64,000 nucleotides of DNA from Diplocarpon mali (lineage: Eukaryota; Ascomycota; Leotiomycetes; Helotiales; Drepanopezizaceae): assembly GCA_024741835.1 (NCBI GenBank), contig JAENRP010000007.1, positions 124,001 to 188,000 of the forward strand, read 5' to 3'. The notes under the pieces are model-generated. The model saw nothing but the letters and a program-made list of their open reading frames with translations. It ran no database searches and was not told the origin of the DNA. Of this stretch, positions 31,550 through 42,488 are shown in pieces. Both the position numbers and the translations under genes were made by a program. Each line of letters starts with the position of its first letter. Within the stretch, counting starts at the first letter, position 1.

Positions 31550-32283
31550 TTTTGGGGATGTTGTGGTGAGGGAAGGCAAGCGAGAATCATTTAGCTGGAT
31601 CAGATCTGAGACTAATGTACTCAGCTTATGAGACGTATATTGAGGGTTTGAAGCTTTTGTATGGTCCCGATTGTATTGGTATTGATGAGGTATTGTGGCG
31701 AGCGGGTTCTGGCGGGTTTCGCTTGTCTGATGGCGAAGGTTGGGGGCGGGAGCGACTGTTAGTCCCCAGCCGGTCCAACAACAGGAAACTTGTCTACATC
31801 CTCGCAGCCATGGAGCTGGTCGTGTCCGACAGGCGTTGAGAATTGCATGTTGCAGCATAGCTCACAGGAGGAATCTTCAAGTCAACCAGGCGACAACACG
31901 TAATAAGCCGACCAAGAAAGCTGCATTTTATCTCCTCGGTATATCGAAGCAGCTGTGGATTTAGGGTATCATGAAGACAGCATTTTCTAAACAAATTGCC
32001 CAAGACACAAAAGAAGGTAAGGGGAAGAAATGAGAAGGCATACTTGTTATATGCTCTACCCCTGAATTGGCGGCGTGGCGCTAAACCGCTAAGCGAGGTC
32101 AGCGCCACACGACAGCGGCAGTACGTCACTCGAATAGAAAGCTTGGCCTGGTGGCCATCCTTTCCTTCGAGGGGCTGGACCAGACATACTCCAGGTCATC
32201 ACCACAAACCTGGACCCTTTGACCTCAGCATTTGTTCGAATACTGCTCCATACACCAGTACCTAGAGAATCACTCGCACAAAC
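31550..32283. other. Divergent promoter region
   Basis: Lies between the starts of the dehydrogenase pseudogene (leftward) and the EI24-like gene (rightward). An open frame extends upstream of the pseudogene ATG to 31858 but has leader-like composition. No other feature is seen. Confidence 0.5.
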
Positions 32284-33596
32284 ATGTCGAGCACTTTGGA
32301 CAAGGCGCAAGCCAAGGCGAAGGAGGTTGCGTGAGTTGCCGTGGTCTGTTGATTTTGTTGACGAGATCTGACGAGGCCTGTGCAGCGTCGAGGACTTCAA
32401 CAAGGCAAAGGCTTTGGCGCAATCAGCTGCTAAGTCTGGAGCTTACATCTATCCCATCAAGGTATGGCTCGCCCTGACAAGTGGTTTGGTGACATTGCTA
32501 ACACGCGCAGGGTGTCTTCTACTTCGTCAGCCACCGCTCGCTATGGAAGCCCCTCCTTTCAAAACTCGTCCCAACTATGTCCCTCTCCGTTGCGGTCATC
32601 GCGTTCATGTTCTTGTTCGCATACCTACCTCAACTCGCGGTCCTGGTTTTCGTCAACGGCCCGCTTGCCGCGTTCACCACTATCTTGCTCACCCTCAGCG
32701 AAAGCTCCACTCTCATCAACCTGCTCTCTCGAACTTTCTTGCTGCAGGATGCTCTGGTCGATACCTTCGACGGAGTCATGGTGGCGAGAAGACAAACCGG
32801 CGTACTGTCAGAGGGTCGTGAGATCAAGTCGGGAAACTTCAATGATCCAATGGCCAAGCTGGGAAAACTTGTCAAGTCTCCATTTGAGAAGTACACTCCT
32901 AAGGCTTTCGTCAGATATCTTATGTACCTTCCCCTCAACTTCATCCCCGTTGTGGGCACAGTCATGTTTGTTCTTCTGCAAGGTCGCTCCAGAGGAAACT
33001 CCGTCCACACTCGCGTAAGATATCCAAGACTCCACTATAGCAAACGGACGGTAACTCCCCCACAGTATTTTCAGCTCAAGAGGTGGTCGAGCTCGCAAAG
33101 AGAGGCTTGGCTCAAAGAGAACATGGCCCCATACACTGCGTTAGTCTAGCTCCACAGCATCTGCCCCATATCATTTCTACTTTGCAGCCAATATACTTGG
33201 AAGCAGGCTGTTTGTACTCCTCCTGGCCGCCGCAGCCCGTCAGAAGATTTCTCCGCCAAAGCTTGGAGTCTTGGCTAGGTCGGCAACAAACACTCCTGCC
33301 GATCGAGATCAAGCTCGATCTCTGCATTTGACGCTGTCACATCAGTTGCAATGCAAGCTAACAAGACATAGATTCGGAACTGTCGCTACCCTTCTGGAAC
33401 TCATTCCGTTCGCATCCATCTTCTTCACCTTTACAAACACAGGTATAGTGATCTATTCTGCCGTAAACCAAAGGCACTGACTCACCCACATCAAGTTGGT
33501 GCCGCGCTTTGGGCAGCTGATATCGAGGGTAACAATACGGCGATGACTGAGATGACGGCGCCAAAATCGGGCGAGGGTGCCAAGAAAGAGCTCTAG
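32284..33596 (+). CDS. EI24-domain / Rrt8-Lds-like multi-pass membrane protein
   Basis: Six exons: 32284-32330, 32386-32461, 32511-33014, 33066-33139, 33372-33442, 33496-33596; 290 residues. Starts MSSTLDKAQAKAKEVAVEDF. Hydrophobic segments: SVAVIAFMFLFAYLPQLAVL and the following LVFVNGPLAAFTTILL, then YLMYLPLNFIPVVGTVMFVL, then FGTVATLLELIPFASIFFTF. Conserved motifs of the fungal EI24 group (PF07264; yeast Rrt8, Lds1, Lds2) are ALVDTFDGVM, LPLNFIPVVG, GRSRG, YFQLKRWSSSQREAWL and LLELIPFASIFFTFTNT. Yeast members are found on lipid droplets and at the spore wall and affect wall formation; the same location is inferred here. Intron 4 (33140-33371) is long, 232 bp, with a GTTAGT donor and GCTAACA branch. 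The C-terminus is hydrophilic and ends KSGEGAKKEL. The exon chain rests on family consensus at each junction. Confidence 0.85.
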
Positions 33597-34352
33597 ATGT
33601 ATGCAGCTTGCCGAGATTGGGCGTGTTACCGTCCGATCGCAATACTGCATGCGGGTCGAGGGTCGCTTCGAGGTCTTCGTGTTACGGGACGAGAGTGCAC
33701 CAGGCCCCCGTGCAGGGTTTTCGTCCTCAACGTCCTCAATTTCAGGTTGTGTTTGCGAACATGCATGAGGACGAAGATAACGTGGCGTTGATTGAGAGTT
33801 CTCTTTGAATGTACCCTATTCACATCATCCTCGTCATGCGTAAATACAGGAAATGCGTCTGGTGGGAACCCTCATGTGTGACCGGCGGCCGGGTCAAGGC
33901 AGACAGGCCTCCGAGGCAAGATAAGACAAACAAGGTGCGGGCCCCAGATGCTGCAAGTCTTGTATTGCCGACCAGATCTCGAAACTGCCGCAGGAACATG
34001 TCGGAAAAGTCGTGACTGCTCACAAGGTACGAGTATGCTCGAAATCGGCTGAGTTCCAGCTAGATGGGATCGTCGGTCGTGCGAGGCCACGGTACTCGGC
34101 GCGCCAGAAAGCTTGCTGTGCAAAGGCAGGAAATTGAGGTAAGATGAGCCAACAGCAAAGTGACATCTAGATGACAAAACAAGAGGACCTCGAGCCCACA
34201 CACAGAGACGCGGGTATCCGAGGTCAACGGCGCACCCGCAGACCGATAGACGGTGAAGTATCACGTATCGTACCGGAACTCCTGTCGAAGCCATGCCGTC
34301 AGGCTGCTCGTGGAGTCACTGTCATACGAGGGCGCTCTCGAGCCCGAGAAAG

Positions 34353-34410
34353 TTTCTCTCTCTCTCTCTCCCTCTCTCTCTCTTTCTCTCTCCCNNNNNN
34401 CCCCTCTCTC
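34353..34410. repeat. TC microsatellite containing an assembly gap
   Basis: Almost pure CT/TC dinucleotides, interrupted by six N at 34395-34400. The true tract length is unknown because assembly probably collapsed here. Confidence 0.85.
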
Positions 34411-34701
34411 GTCCCGTCCGGCCGAGTTGAGCTGTGCGATGGAAGAGCCCTCGGGCCACTCGCGGTGCACTTTTTTTTTTCCAGGGCCAAATGTGCGACG
34501 GACAGCTCTGGCTGCAAAGGCAAAGGTACACCCGCGGGAACCTGCAGTAGCCTGCAGGGAGGGCACATACTCTCCTATCTTGTCAGGACGGACAGCTGCA
34601 ATGCAGGTAGCCTCGACCCTCGCTCGGGTTGGGACGCGGTGTCACGACACGGCCAGGGCGATATCCAGATGGACGTGATGTGGTGTGGGATGGGGGAGGG
34701 G

Positions 34702-34738
34702 TGTCGCTGTCGCTGTCGCTGCCGCTGTCGTTGTCGGT
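34702..34738. repeat. TGTCGC hexanucleotide array
   Basis: About six imperfect copies of TGTCGC (variants with GCC and GTT). The unit length is 6 bp; no coding role is supported. Confidence 0.8.
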
Positions 34739-34860
34739 GCCGGCCGGGCTCAGATTGGAGAGTGCATGATACCCTTCCCGCTGCGGGTGTTATGCTGTGT
34801 TGTATTGTGCTGCGATGTACGTGGTGGTGCCCTCGACGGATAGCTTAGGCAGGAGAGATG

Positions 34861-34911
34861 AGAGAGAGAGAGAGAGAGATGTATTTTTGTGAGAGAGAGA
34901 GAGAGAGAGAG
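34861..34911. repeat. Paired GA microsatellites
   Basis: Two GA/AG tracts (34861-34879 and 34890-34911) separated by TGTATTTTTGT. They are the complement of the TC tract about 450 bp upstream, so the two could pair as a long hairpin. Confidence 0.85.
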
Positions 34912-35254
34912 TACCAAGCAGAGATAGGTAAGATGAGGACGTACCCTTACCGTGCCTTACCTCATCTCTTACCTCGGTACGTACCTGGGCAAAGAGAAGA
35001 GGCTTCGTATGCTTCTACTCAAGATGAGTATGATATTCTGTTCCTGGTGAGCACAAACAAATGGGCCGGGTGCTCTCGAGTCGCCTGCGTACATCCCGTT
35101 GAAAGCACCTTGGGAAGACATGGTCAACGAAACGGCGCCACATGACGGGCCGGTTGCACTGAATGGAATCAAATTGCATTGCATGGCATGACATTACATT
35201 GCGTTGCTCCCTTATCTCGCTCCGCGCGTACGGGAATCCGATGAGGGGGAGAGA

Positions 35255-35370
35255 GTGGAAGTGGAAGTGGAAGTGGAAGTGGAAATGTACTGCTACCATC
35301 TGTTTACTACTACTTCCACTACTCCTACCACTCCTCCTACTACTTCCACCCCTCCTACTACTTCCACCAC
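35255..35370. repeat. GGAAGT array facing a TTCCAC/CTACT array
   Basis: Four to five GTGGAA units at 35255-35283 are followed by a pyrimidine-rich array with repeated CTACTTCCAC (35304-35370). The two arrays are partly complementary. Confidence 0.75.
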
Positions 35371-35889
35371 CGCAACATGACCTCCCACCCTCCTCCTTCC
35401 AAATCGTTGCTTCCCCTTTCGACTCGATGCGGCTTTGCTCGGGAGAAGTGTCCCCACGTGCTAGAGTAAGAAGGCGGCCTCCCACAGCTCCCTCCCCTAC
35501 CTCGACACTTCCCCTCTCCCTTCCGTCTTCATATATCTTCTCTCTCCCTCCTCTCTCTCCCCCTCGTTCGTTTCTTCTCTTCCTCTCACTCACCACCTCG
35601 TCATCCTCCGCCTTCGGTACCGCCCCTCCCATCCACGGAAGTGCTGCATAGCACCCGGCCAGGATATCGACTGATCGTGCTGTCGAGAGGTAAGCAACTA
35701 GCACTCGTACCTCGCTCGTTTCCCGGCTCTGCAAGCTACACGCTCGTTTTTCCTTGCGCTGTTGAGAGCTGTCGATCTCAGATCCTCCGTGAGTGCCCCC
35801 TCCAGCATCATCTCCTCCTCCCCCTGACGTGCCGGGAGATTTCAATATCCTGCAGCTACTGATGTGTGGCGTCCCCCTTCCAGGTCAAG

Positions 35890-38800
35890 ATGAGGCTCTT
35901 TTCTCTCTCCCTCAAGCTCGCCTCGGCCTCGATGCTGCTTGCATCGATTCCAGGTGTCCAGGCTCGTGGTCTTCCAGCCTGGCTTCAGGCCAAGCGCCAT
36001 GATCTCGAGGATGCCAAGAATCTTCCTCGCGAGTACGCAGTCTACAATAACCACCCTCGTGCCTACGAGGGCTACACGTACCCTGGCTACGGTCCTCCAC
36101 CGACGGCCACTCGGTCCTCGAGCTCCGGAGAGGTCAGTTCGGACGATTCTGGCGGGGCAGCTTCTGTTGAGCCCTACGATGGTAAGCGAGACGAAGTCAC
36201 TAGAGTTGGACAATGTCACTGACGTTGCTTGCTAGACCCTGTCACTGAAACACCTTTGACCAGCTTATCAACCCTCATTCCTTCGTTCGTGACTGACCCG
36301 GTCTTCACGTCGTCGGGTTCCCAGACCTCGACAGCTGATGGTGTTTTCACCAGTCCGACCTTGGCTCCGCCCTTGTATACCGCGCCAATCTCGAGCCCCA
36401 GTCTTTCATCGTTATCTGGCGTTTCAGAGATTGGAAGTAGCACTTCAAGCGCAAGTTCTGGTGAGACCGCATCCACAGCCAGCGGTAGTGTGACTATTCC
36501 AACCCCGTTCGTCTCGTCAAGCACATCCTTACCCCCTCCCGCCACGACAGTCAAGCCGCAAAAGTGCAACAGGAACAATTGCCTTCGTCAACTCGTCAAC
36601 AGCAAATCATCGGCGCTCGCAGCAAGCTTCTGTGCCACATACACTAGTACAACCAACACAGCTACCACAGGTCTTCCAGCGTATGTATCTCAATGCAAGA
36701 ACAGCCCATCCGCTGTCTCTTCTGCCTGCTCGTGTATTGCTGGCCCAGCGACCAGCTCTGTGGCCACAACCTCGTCGGTAGGGAGTGTGACGCAGTCGGC
36801 AAGTGGGTCACTGAGCCCTTCATTGAGCAGCAGTGCCTATACCCAACCTACAGCCCCTACCACAACGAGCGAGGGTGAGAGCACCACAACCGTGACGTCG
36901 CAGATCACCTTGACCTCGGGACTCACGCCCACTACCACCGCTCCCGTAGGCACGGCATCGTCTGGGATCCTGACATCTGCATCAAGCTCCGTAATTTTCA
37001 GCAATTCAAGCTCAAGCGATGCTAGCAGTTTGACTGAAGGAACAGCAACTTTAACATCTCCCACCGCAATCATCACATCTATCCCATTGGGCACGGGATC
37101 ATCAGGAATATTGACGCCAGAATCGAGTTCTTTCATCTACACCAATACGAGCTCAGCCGAAATATCAAGCACTCTGACAGGCGGAACTGGCACAACCACT
37201 GATATACTCACCTTTATTACCTCCACTCCTTTGGGTACGGCTTCGTCGGGAATCTTATCCTCCGTATCGAGCTCCGTGTTGTACATCAACACAACCTCGA
37301 TTGATGATTCCGGCACTCTGACGGGTGGAATTCCTACTTCGATACCTTCGCTCGGTTTCAGCAGCTCATCTGTTCCCACAACAGCCCCATATGCCACCGC
37401 GAATGGATCGAGCATTACTGGTGCCACCGCACCTTCGCACTCGTCTCCCACTGGTGTTTCCAGCTCCCTTACTGACGGGTCTGCAAGTTCGTAAGTTCAA
37501 ACCCTCGCTATATTCAATATGTTTTCAACCCACAAGATATATCAAAGGACCTTCTTGTCTTGGTAACCGAGATAATGGGACAAGTCTCGAGTCCTTGAAA
37601 ACTGCAGTAGACAGGGCTGGTTTAAGAGAAGTGCTTCTCTGACTCCCAGTAGTTTTTCCGCCCCTACGACGGCTCCGTATGGGTATGGGAATGCATCTAC
37701 GCCTGGTGGGCCCACGGGAACTTCTCCATACAGTTCAGGCTACTCGCTTCCATCGTCGAGCTCCATCACGAAAACCTCGTTGGCGAGTGGAGAATTCACA
37801 TCACCAACTCCGAGCGCATCTATGGTGCCGTCCTCGTCAGTCTCAGGTGGACTTTACCCATATACGAATACCACTTGCTCCGACGGTCCGACAGGAACGA
37901 GCTACCTGCCCTGCGCAACGTACACTTCTGTTTTTCCCACTGGCACTGCTCCTTACACGTCGCCTCCAATCATCTCCCGCTCTTCGACTCCTCCATACCC
38001 CGCAAACTCGAGCTCAACTGCTGAGGGCATCACTGGCACATCTGTTGGTACCATGTCATCAATCACCCTACCTCTAAGCACAGGCGCCCTGACCGAGTCG
38101 AGCATTTCCGGTGGTATTGCTTCGTCGACCGAGCCAACCGCGCCACCATACCCGTTCCCAGCTACCAATACTACCACGATCAGTGGCACTGTCTATCTTC
38201 CACCTACGACGGCGTCTTCTGGCTTCAGCATCCCGTCATACTATCCACCCCATGCTTCGAGTGGATTGATCACGACTACAACCTTGAGTCCGGAAACTTC
38301 GTCTCCCCCATTTCCTATCTCGTACGCCAATTCTTCTTCAGTATTTGGTCCGACGGGGACTGGAACAGATAGCATTCCTTCATCGACGTCCTCAGCGAGC
38401 GGGATTTTCAGATCATCAACATCTGCACCGTATTACATCTCAACAGGGACCGGGAGCTTTCCGTCGTCGACTGAGCCTTCCATCGGAGAGCCTACAAGCT
38501 CGTCATCTTCTCCTTACTATGGATTTACCAATTCCAGCTCGACTGTCGGGCCGACTGCCGGACCCACAGGAACAGGCAGCTTTGAGTCATCTGCGAGCTC
38601 TGCCATTGGTGGAGTAACCTCTTCGGCGGCTCCCCCTTATTACGGGAGCTCCAACTCGTCCACGGTCGTCGGGCCAACTGGAACCGGAAGCTTCCCGTCG
38701 TTCACCAGCACCGCCATGGGCGAGTTCACCAGTTCGTCGTCCGTGCCTTACTATGGAACTGCCAACACCTCCTTTGCCGGGCCAACTGGGACGGGAAGCT

Positions 38801-39380
38801 TCCCCTCCTCCACTAGCTTAGCCAATGGAGAATCCACCAACTCTCCGACTGCACCGATCGGCACAGGGATCGCTACATCCTCGTTCAGCTACACTCTACC
38901 GCAGCTCAGTAGCAGTGCTCCATTTCCCACGAGTAACTCCTCCTCCACTGCTCTGGGGGCAACAGGTACTGAATCCATATCGATGGGGCTCATCCCGTCC
39001 ACGACGTACCTCTCGAGCAGTACGTCATCATGCACTTTGAAGCACAGCACAGCATCGCTGACCGAACCAGGCGGCTCTCCCTCATCGACGTCGGAGAGTG
39101 AGTTGAGTTCAGCTTCGTCCACAGCTGAAGGTAAGAGGCCCCATCGGTAATCGTGTAGGCTTGACTAAACATCCCAGGTGCTTTCACGAGTTCTTTACCG
39201 GCTTCCGCCACCAGTTCCAGTTCTGTCGGGACGACAGTCCTTCCAAGCTTCCCAGTCTATTCGTATGGTCCTGTTCTAACCCCAAGCTCAACTCCATACG
39301 GTCAGCCTCCTCCATACTACGGATCATACAAGTATGGTGGTATCCCCAGACGCAATGTCGGCCGCCGGTGGCTCTGGTAG
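35890..39380 (+). CDS. Large Ser/Thr-rich secreted (cell-wall type) protein with a Cys-rich segment
   Basis: Four exons: 35890-36181, 36236-37490, 37650-39130, 39178-39380; 1076 residues. Start at 35890 because it opens a signal peptide (MRLFSLSLKLASASMLLASI, then PGVQARG); no better ATG lies upstream in frame. After a Tyr/Pro-rich N-terminus the protein is dominated by Ser, Thr, Pro and Gly and should be heavily O-glycosylated. A short cysteine segment begins at Cys208 (KCNRNNCLRQLV) and ends near SSACSCIA, a pattern seen in many fungal secreted proteins. Three repeats of about 47 residues follow (GTASSGIL, GTGSSGIL, GTASSGIL; 36949-37375), and in exon 3 about five repeats built on PYYG and GPTGTGSFPS (38340-38840). 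The end is basic and aromatic (RRNVGRRWLW), with no GPI signal. Likely a wall or extracellular-matrix protein; role in adhesion is inference. Introns are standard (54, 159 and 47 bp). Confidence 0.82.
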
Positions 39381-40252
39381 ATTCTGAATCTTCACTCATC
39401 CATATAATTTTGCTTCTAGATTTGCTGTCATACAACCCGGAGGGATTGAGAATGTTCTGATTGTTTTGCCATTTGCTCATGTCGAAATGGAAAGAGGTGC
39501 TTTTTGACGGCCTCAAAAGTTTGAGATCTATCAGGACTCGGGCAAGCTTTGAGCGACTATGGAATACAATTGCTTTGAAAATAAATGATCATTGCATCTG
39601 AGAATAAAAGAGAGGATTCGAAACTCCAACCATTTGAACGCTGTATTTGCGACGTGACTGCTGCACGCATGGGATCCCTAACGCGCCCGTGTGAAACAGT
39701 TTTGCCCTCGAAGCCCTGAATTGTTACCTGTAATTCCGAGCCCCGAGATGAAGAGGGGGCGGTGTAGAAAAGCGTTTGAATAAGTAGTAGGATAAGATAA
39801 TATATTATTAAGTAGCTAGGAAGCAAGTTTCCAAGGAAAGTATGGTTTATACTCTAAACTAGGCAGCTTTAGGCAGCCCCTTGATAAGCTCAAGATGCAG
39901 GCTTTCAATAAGCTTCAGATATAGAAGCCACTTATTACTAATGCCAATTAATATAGTATCTTTATTTTTTTTTAAAAAAGCAGCCCCTCTTATATCACGA
40001 ATGTAACAATTATCTTAGTCGCGAGTACTTACCTGCCTCCTTGCCGACGCAGAAGTTAGATCAAGGAGAAAGTTATAGTAGGGTGTAAAAGTCTGAACCC
40101 CCCCAGTAGCTAAGGCTTACTTACCTGATTCGGCATTATCAATACTGCAGCTTTGAAGAGTTAATGATTGGATTTTAATATTTAATATACTGCCCTAAAG
40201 TATCAGTATTATCTTATACTTAATAGTGTATTAAAGCAGCTCATCTATATAA
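39381..40252. other. 3' flank and boundary to AT-rich repeat block
   Basis: Up to about 39.8 kb this is ordinary 3' flank. From about 39.84 kb the sequence changes abruptly to AT-rich, TA-step-rich DNA that continues to the end of the window. No gene. Repeat family of 39.84-40.25 kb unknown. Confidence 0.55.
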
Positions 40253-40600
40253 TGTTGTAGGAATGCCCGTCACATGTTTATCATATGATCTGTCATATGA
40301 CATATCATATATATAATGTGTTATATGACTTGCCATATGACTTAGTGGCAGCCCTTGTTAAATAGCTTATAGTTAGAGAGCTCTTATGAATTAAGACATA
40401 AGACACCTAATATCGTCGTTTGCACCTTATACTTCTTCGTACCCTCTTTTAGTTTACTATCAAGTTCACTATTAGAGAACCTCCTTACTATAGGTTATAA
40501 GTCCCGTATGCCTATATATAGCATTCGATAAATTCCATCGATTAGAGTCTCCCTTATAAACGAAAAGGCTGATCGATATTTTTAAGTTTTTATTACTTAA
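40253..40600 (+). repeat. Candidate 5' LTR of the outer Copia-type element
   Basis: Starts TGTTGTAGGAATGCC, a form I associate with fungal Copia LTRs, followed by several palindromic CATATG words (40282, 40294, 40334). It lies shortly upstream of a Copia gag relic in the same orientation. The 3' boundary is not visible because the partner LTR is not in the window; the end given is approximate. Confidence 0.45.
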
Positions 40601-41949
40601 CCAACGACGTACGATAGCATTATCTTAATAATAAAATAGTAGCTACTCCCCTTCTGGAGCGCTATGCAATAATCTAAGCTTACGCAAGATTCGTTACTAT
40701 AGCTGAATCATTAGGACTAATAGCTAAGATTACCAGCTTAATTGCTAAAAGTACTCTACTGCTTAAATTACCTATTTTTAAAGGGACTAATATATAGTAC
40801 TTTAAATTCGAATTTAATAGTTTATCTCCTCCTCCTCCTCCTTCTCTACCTTCTCCTTTCGACAATTCTATATACAAACATATAAATAAGATATCGTTAT
40901 TATCTTCGGCTGCCCTTAGCCTCCCTAAGTCTCAAAAGCTTAAAGGCGCAAAGGACTATAGCTAGTAGAGGAATAAGGTTTTAAACTTTGCAAAGTCAAA
41001 CGCCTTGACTATATATCTTTATATAAAAGCTAGAATATATGCTTTACTTAAGGTTGACTTATAAGACTGTTCTATTACAAATAAGGAAAGGGATAATTGG
41101 GTTAAATAGGAAGCTAAGGAATCTCAAATAAAGCTTACTATTATACTTAATTGCAAACCAGGCCTATTGGCTTATATAGAAGGCGATAAATCTGCCTTAA
41201 ATATATAGGAAGCTCTTTAAAAATAGTATAAAGGATCTGGAATAGTACTTGAATATAACGCTATCCAGACTTATATTACTATTAAATATAACGACTTCAA
41301 TTCACTTGAAGCTTACGTTATCGCTTTTAGGCTTTTAATTATTAAATTAGAAGCTTTCGACTCTGCCCCTCCCTTTTACTAGCACCCTATTATATTTATT
41401 ACTAGCTATTCCAATAGATGGCCTATTTAGGTAGATCGATAACGCTTTAACCTTCGCTTAGCTATAGTAGTTAAACGAAAATCAAAGATCATGCTCAAAG
41501 CTCTTATTAAAGATATTACTAATAAAGCTCAAGCCTTATAGAGTTTAAAAATGAACGGAACCGTCTTATACGGTAATAAATCGGCTAGCAAGCCGCATTC
41601 CTTTGACTATAAGAAGTCAGAAAACAAAAGAGGTTTTAAAGACTTAAAGAAGAGCACCTTTAGGAATACTACTAACTCCCTTAACTCCCCCTATCCTTAT
41701 TGTAAGCAATTAGAGCTATACTATAAGGCAAAAGATTGCTTTACAATTAATAAATCGAAAAGAGAGGCTTAGGAAAAGGATTTAAGGAAGAAGTACGTAT
41801 TCTATTACTTTAAAGGCAAGGACGATAAGTCCTTGCTATTATTACCAAAAGGTAAGAAGCCTTCTAGGAAGACTTAAAAGGAAGATAAAGAGTTAGATAA
41901 TGACCTCTTTAGGCATACTATACTATTACTAACCCTAGGGCCAATTCTC

Positions 41950-41973
41950 ACTCGCGAGCTGGGCCTAGGACTC
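41950..41973. repeat. GC-rich palindromic element, copy 1
   Basis: Imperfect inverted repeat starting ACTCGCGAG and ending AGGACTC, in AT-rich DNA. In frame with the outer gag relic, encoding TRELGLGL. Flanked by AATTC on both sides (41943-41947 as AATTC after CC, and 41974-41978). Confidence 0.75.
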
Positions 41974-42003
41974 AATTCAGACTCCTCCCTAAGGCTAATT
42001 TCC

Positions 42004-42026
42004 ACTCGCGGGCCGGGCCCGGGACT
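42004..42026. repeat. GC-rich palindromic element, copy 2
   Basis: Starts ACTCGCGGGCC and ends GGGACT; 31 bp downstream of copy 1 and in the same frame, encoding STRGPGPGL. Confidence 0.75.
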
Positions 42027-42288
42027 TAGTTCTTCTACCTCCTACTTCTTATTAAAATTGAGGAATCGTTGGCTATATAATATAAGTACTAGTAAGCACG
42101 TCTCTAATAATCTCTTTAAGTTTACTTCCTATACTACTTAAGATAATCTACCCTCTTTAAGTATAGTTAATAGATCTATTTAACCTCTTAGCGTTAGTAT
42201 TTATAAAGTCAATGCACTTAAATCAAATGGAAAGGTATATATTCTTAAGTTAATTAATACTCTTTATATACCTTAATTACCTATCTGC

Positions 42289-42488
42289 TGTGGTGCGGTC
42301 GGCTAGAGGGCCTTCATTAGGTCGCTTAGGAGGCTTGTAGAAGTAGGAGAAGATGATTGATTATATTATTATCTAGTATATATATAGTAAAGAGACTTCG
42401 GAAAGAAAAGGGAGAGTCTATAACTTAGCAGGAGTTATATAAAGGGTCTTTAGAATAAGTAAAGACTCCGCCTATTTTATATAATATA
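42289..42488 (-). repeat. LTR of copy A (3' LTR)
   Basis: Reverse complement of the LTRs at 49493-49690 and 56890-57089; about 200 bp. Outer end reads TGTGGTGCGGTCGG on the plus strand (element end CCGACCGCACCACA). The opposite end has the TG changed to TA, as expected for RIP. Confidence 0.85.

Larger units (their letters stand above)
33597..35889. promoter_or_regulatory. Long microsatellite-rich upstream region of the Ser/Thr-rich gene
   Basis: About 2.3 kb with no supportable gene. It carries a TC tract with a small gap (34353-34410), a TGTCGC hexamer array (34702-34738), two GA tracts (34861-34879 and 34890-34911), a GGAAGT array (35255-35283) and a CTACT/TTCCAC-rich array (35304-35370). 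Long pyrimidine-rich leaders are common for highly expressed fungal wall genes. A 276-codon minus-strand frame over 35015-35845 is a low-complexity artefact. Confidence 0.5.
40670..42288 (+). pseudogene. Copia-type gag-protease relic (outer element, left part)
   Basis: A single frame (frame of position 41551) with RIP-type stops reads as gag: LSLPKSQKLKGAKDYS, AYIEGDKSALNI, NDFNSLEAYVIAFRLL. Then comes a zinc-knuckle-like PYCKQLELYYKAKDCF (41695-41740), and a protease start RNRWLYNISTSKHVSNNLFK at 42061, comparable with the WxLDSGAS(K/R)H motif of Copia aspartic proteases. It ends KLINTLYIP at the inserted element at 42289. Two GC-rich palindromes (41950-41973 and 42004-42026) lie in frame between knuckle and protease. 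Inactive. The start coordinate is approximate. Confidence 0.7.

Noticed and set aside
34353..34410. TC/GA tracts as telomere or centromere repeat
   Set aside because: They are short dinucleotide tracts in a promoter region between ordinary genes; no TTAGGG-type array is present.
35015..35845. 276-codon minus-strand frame with His-Phe and Gly/Ser repeats
   Set aside because: It runs across the microsatellite arrays; the peptide repeats are direct translations of simple DNA repeats and there is no other coding evidence.
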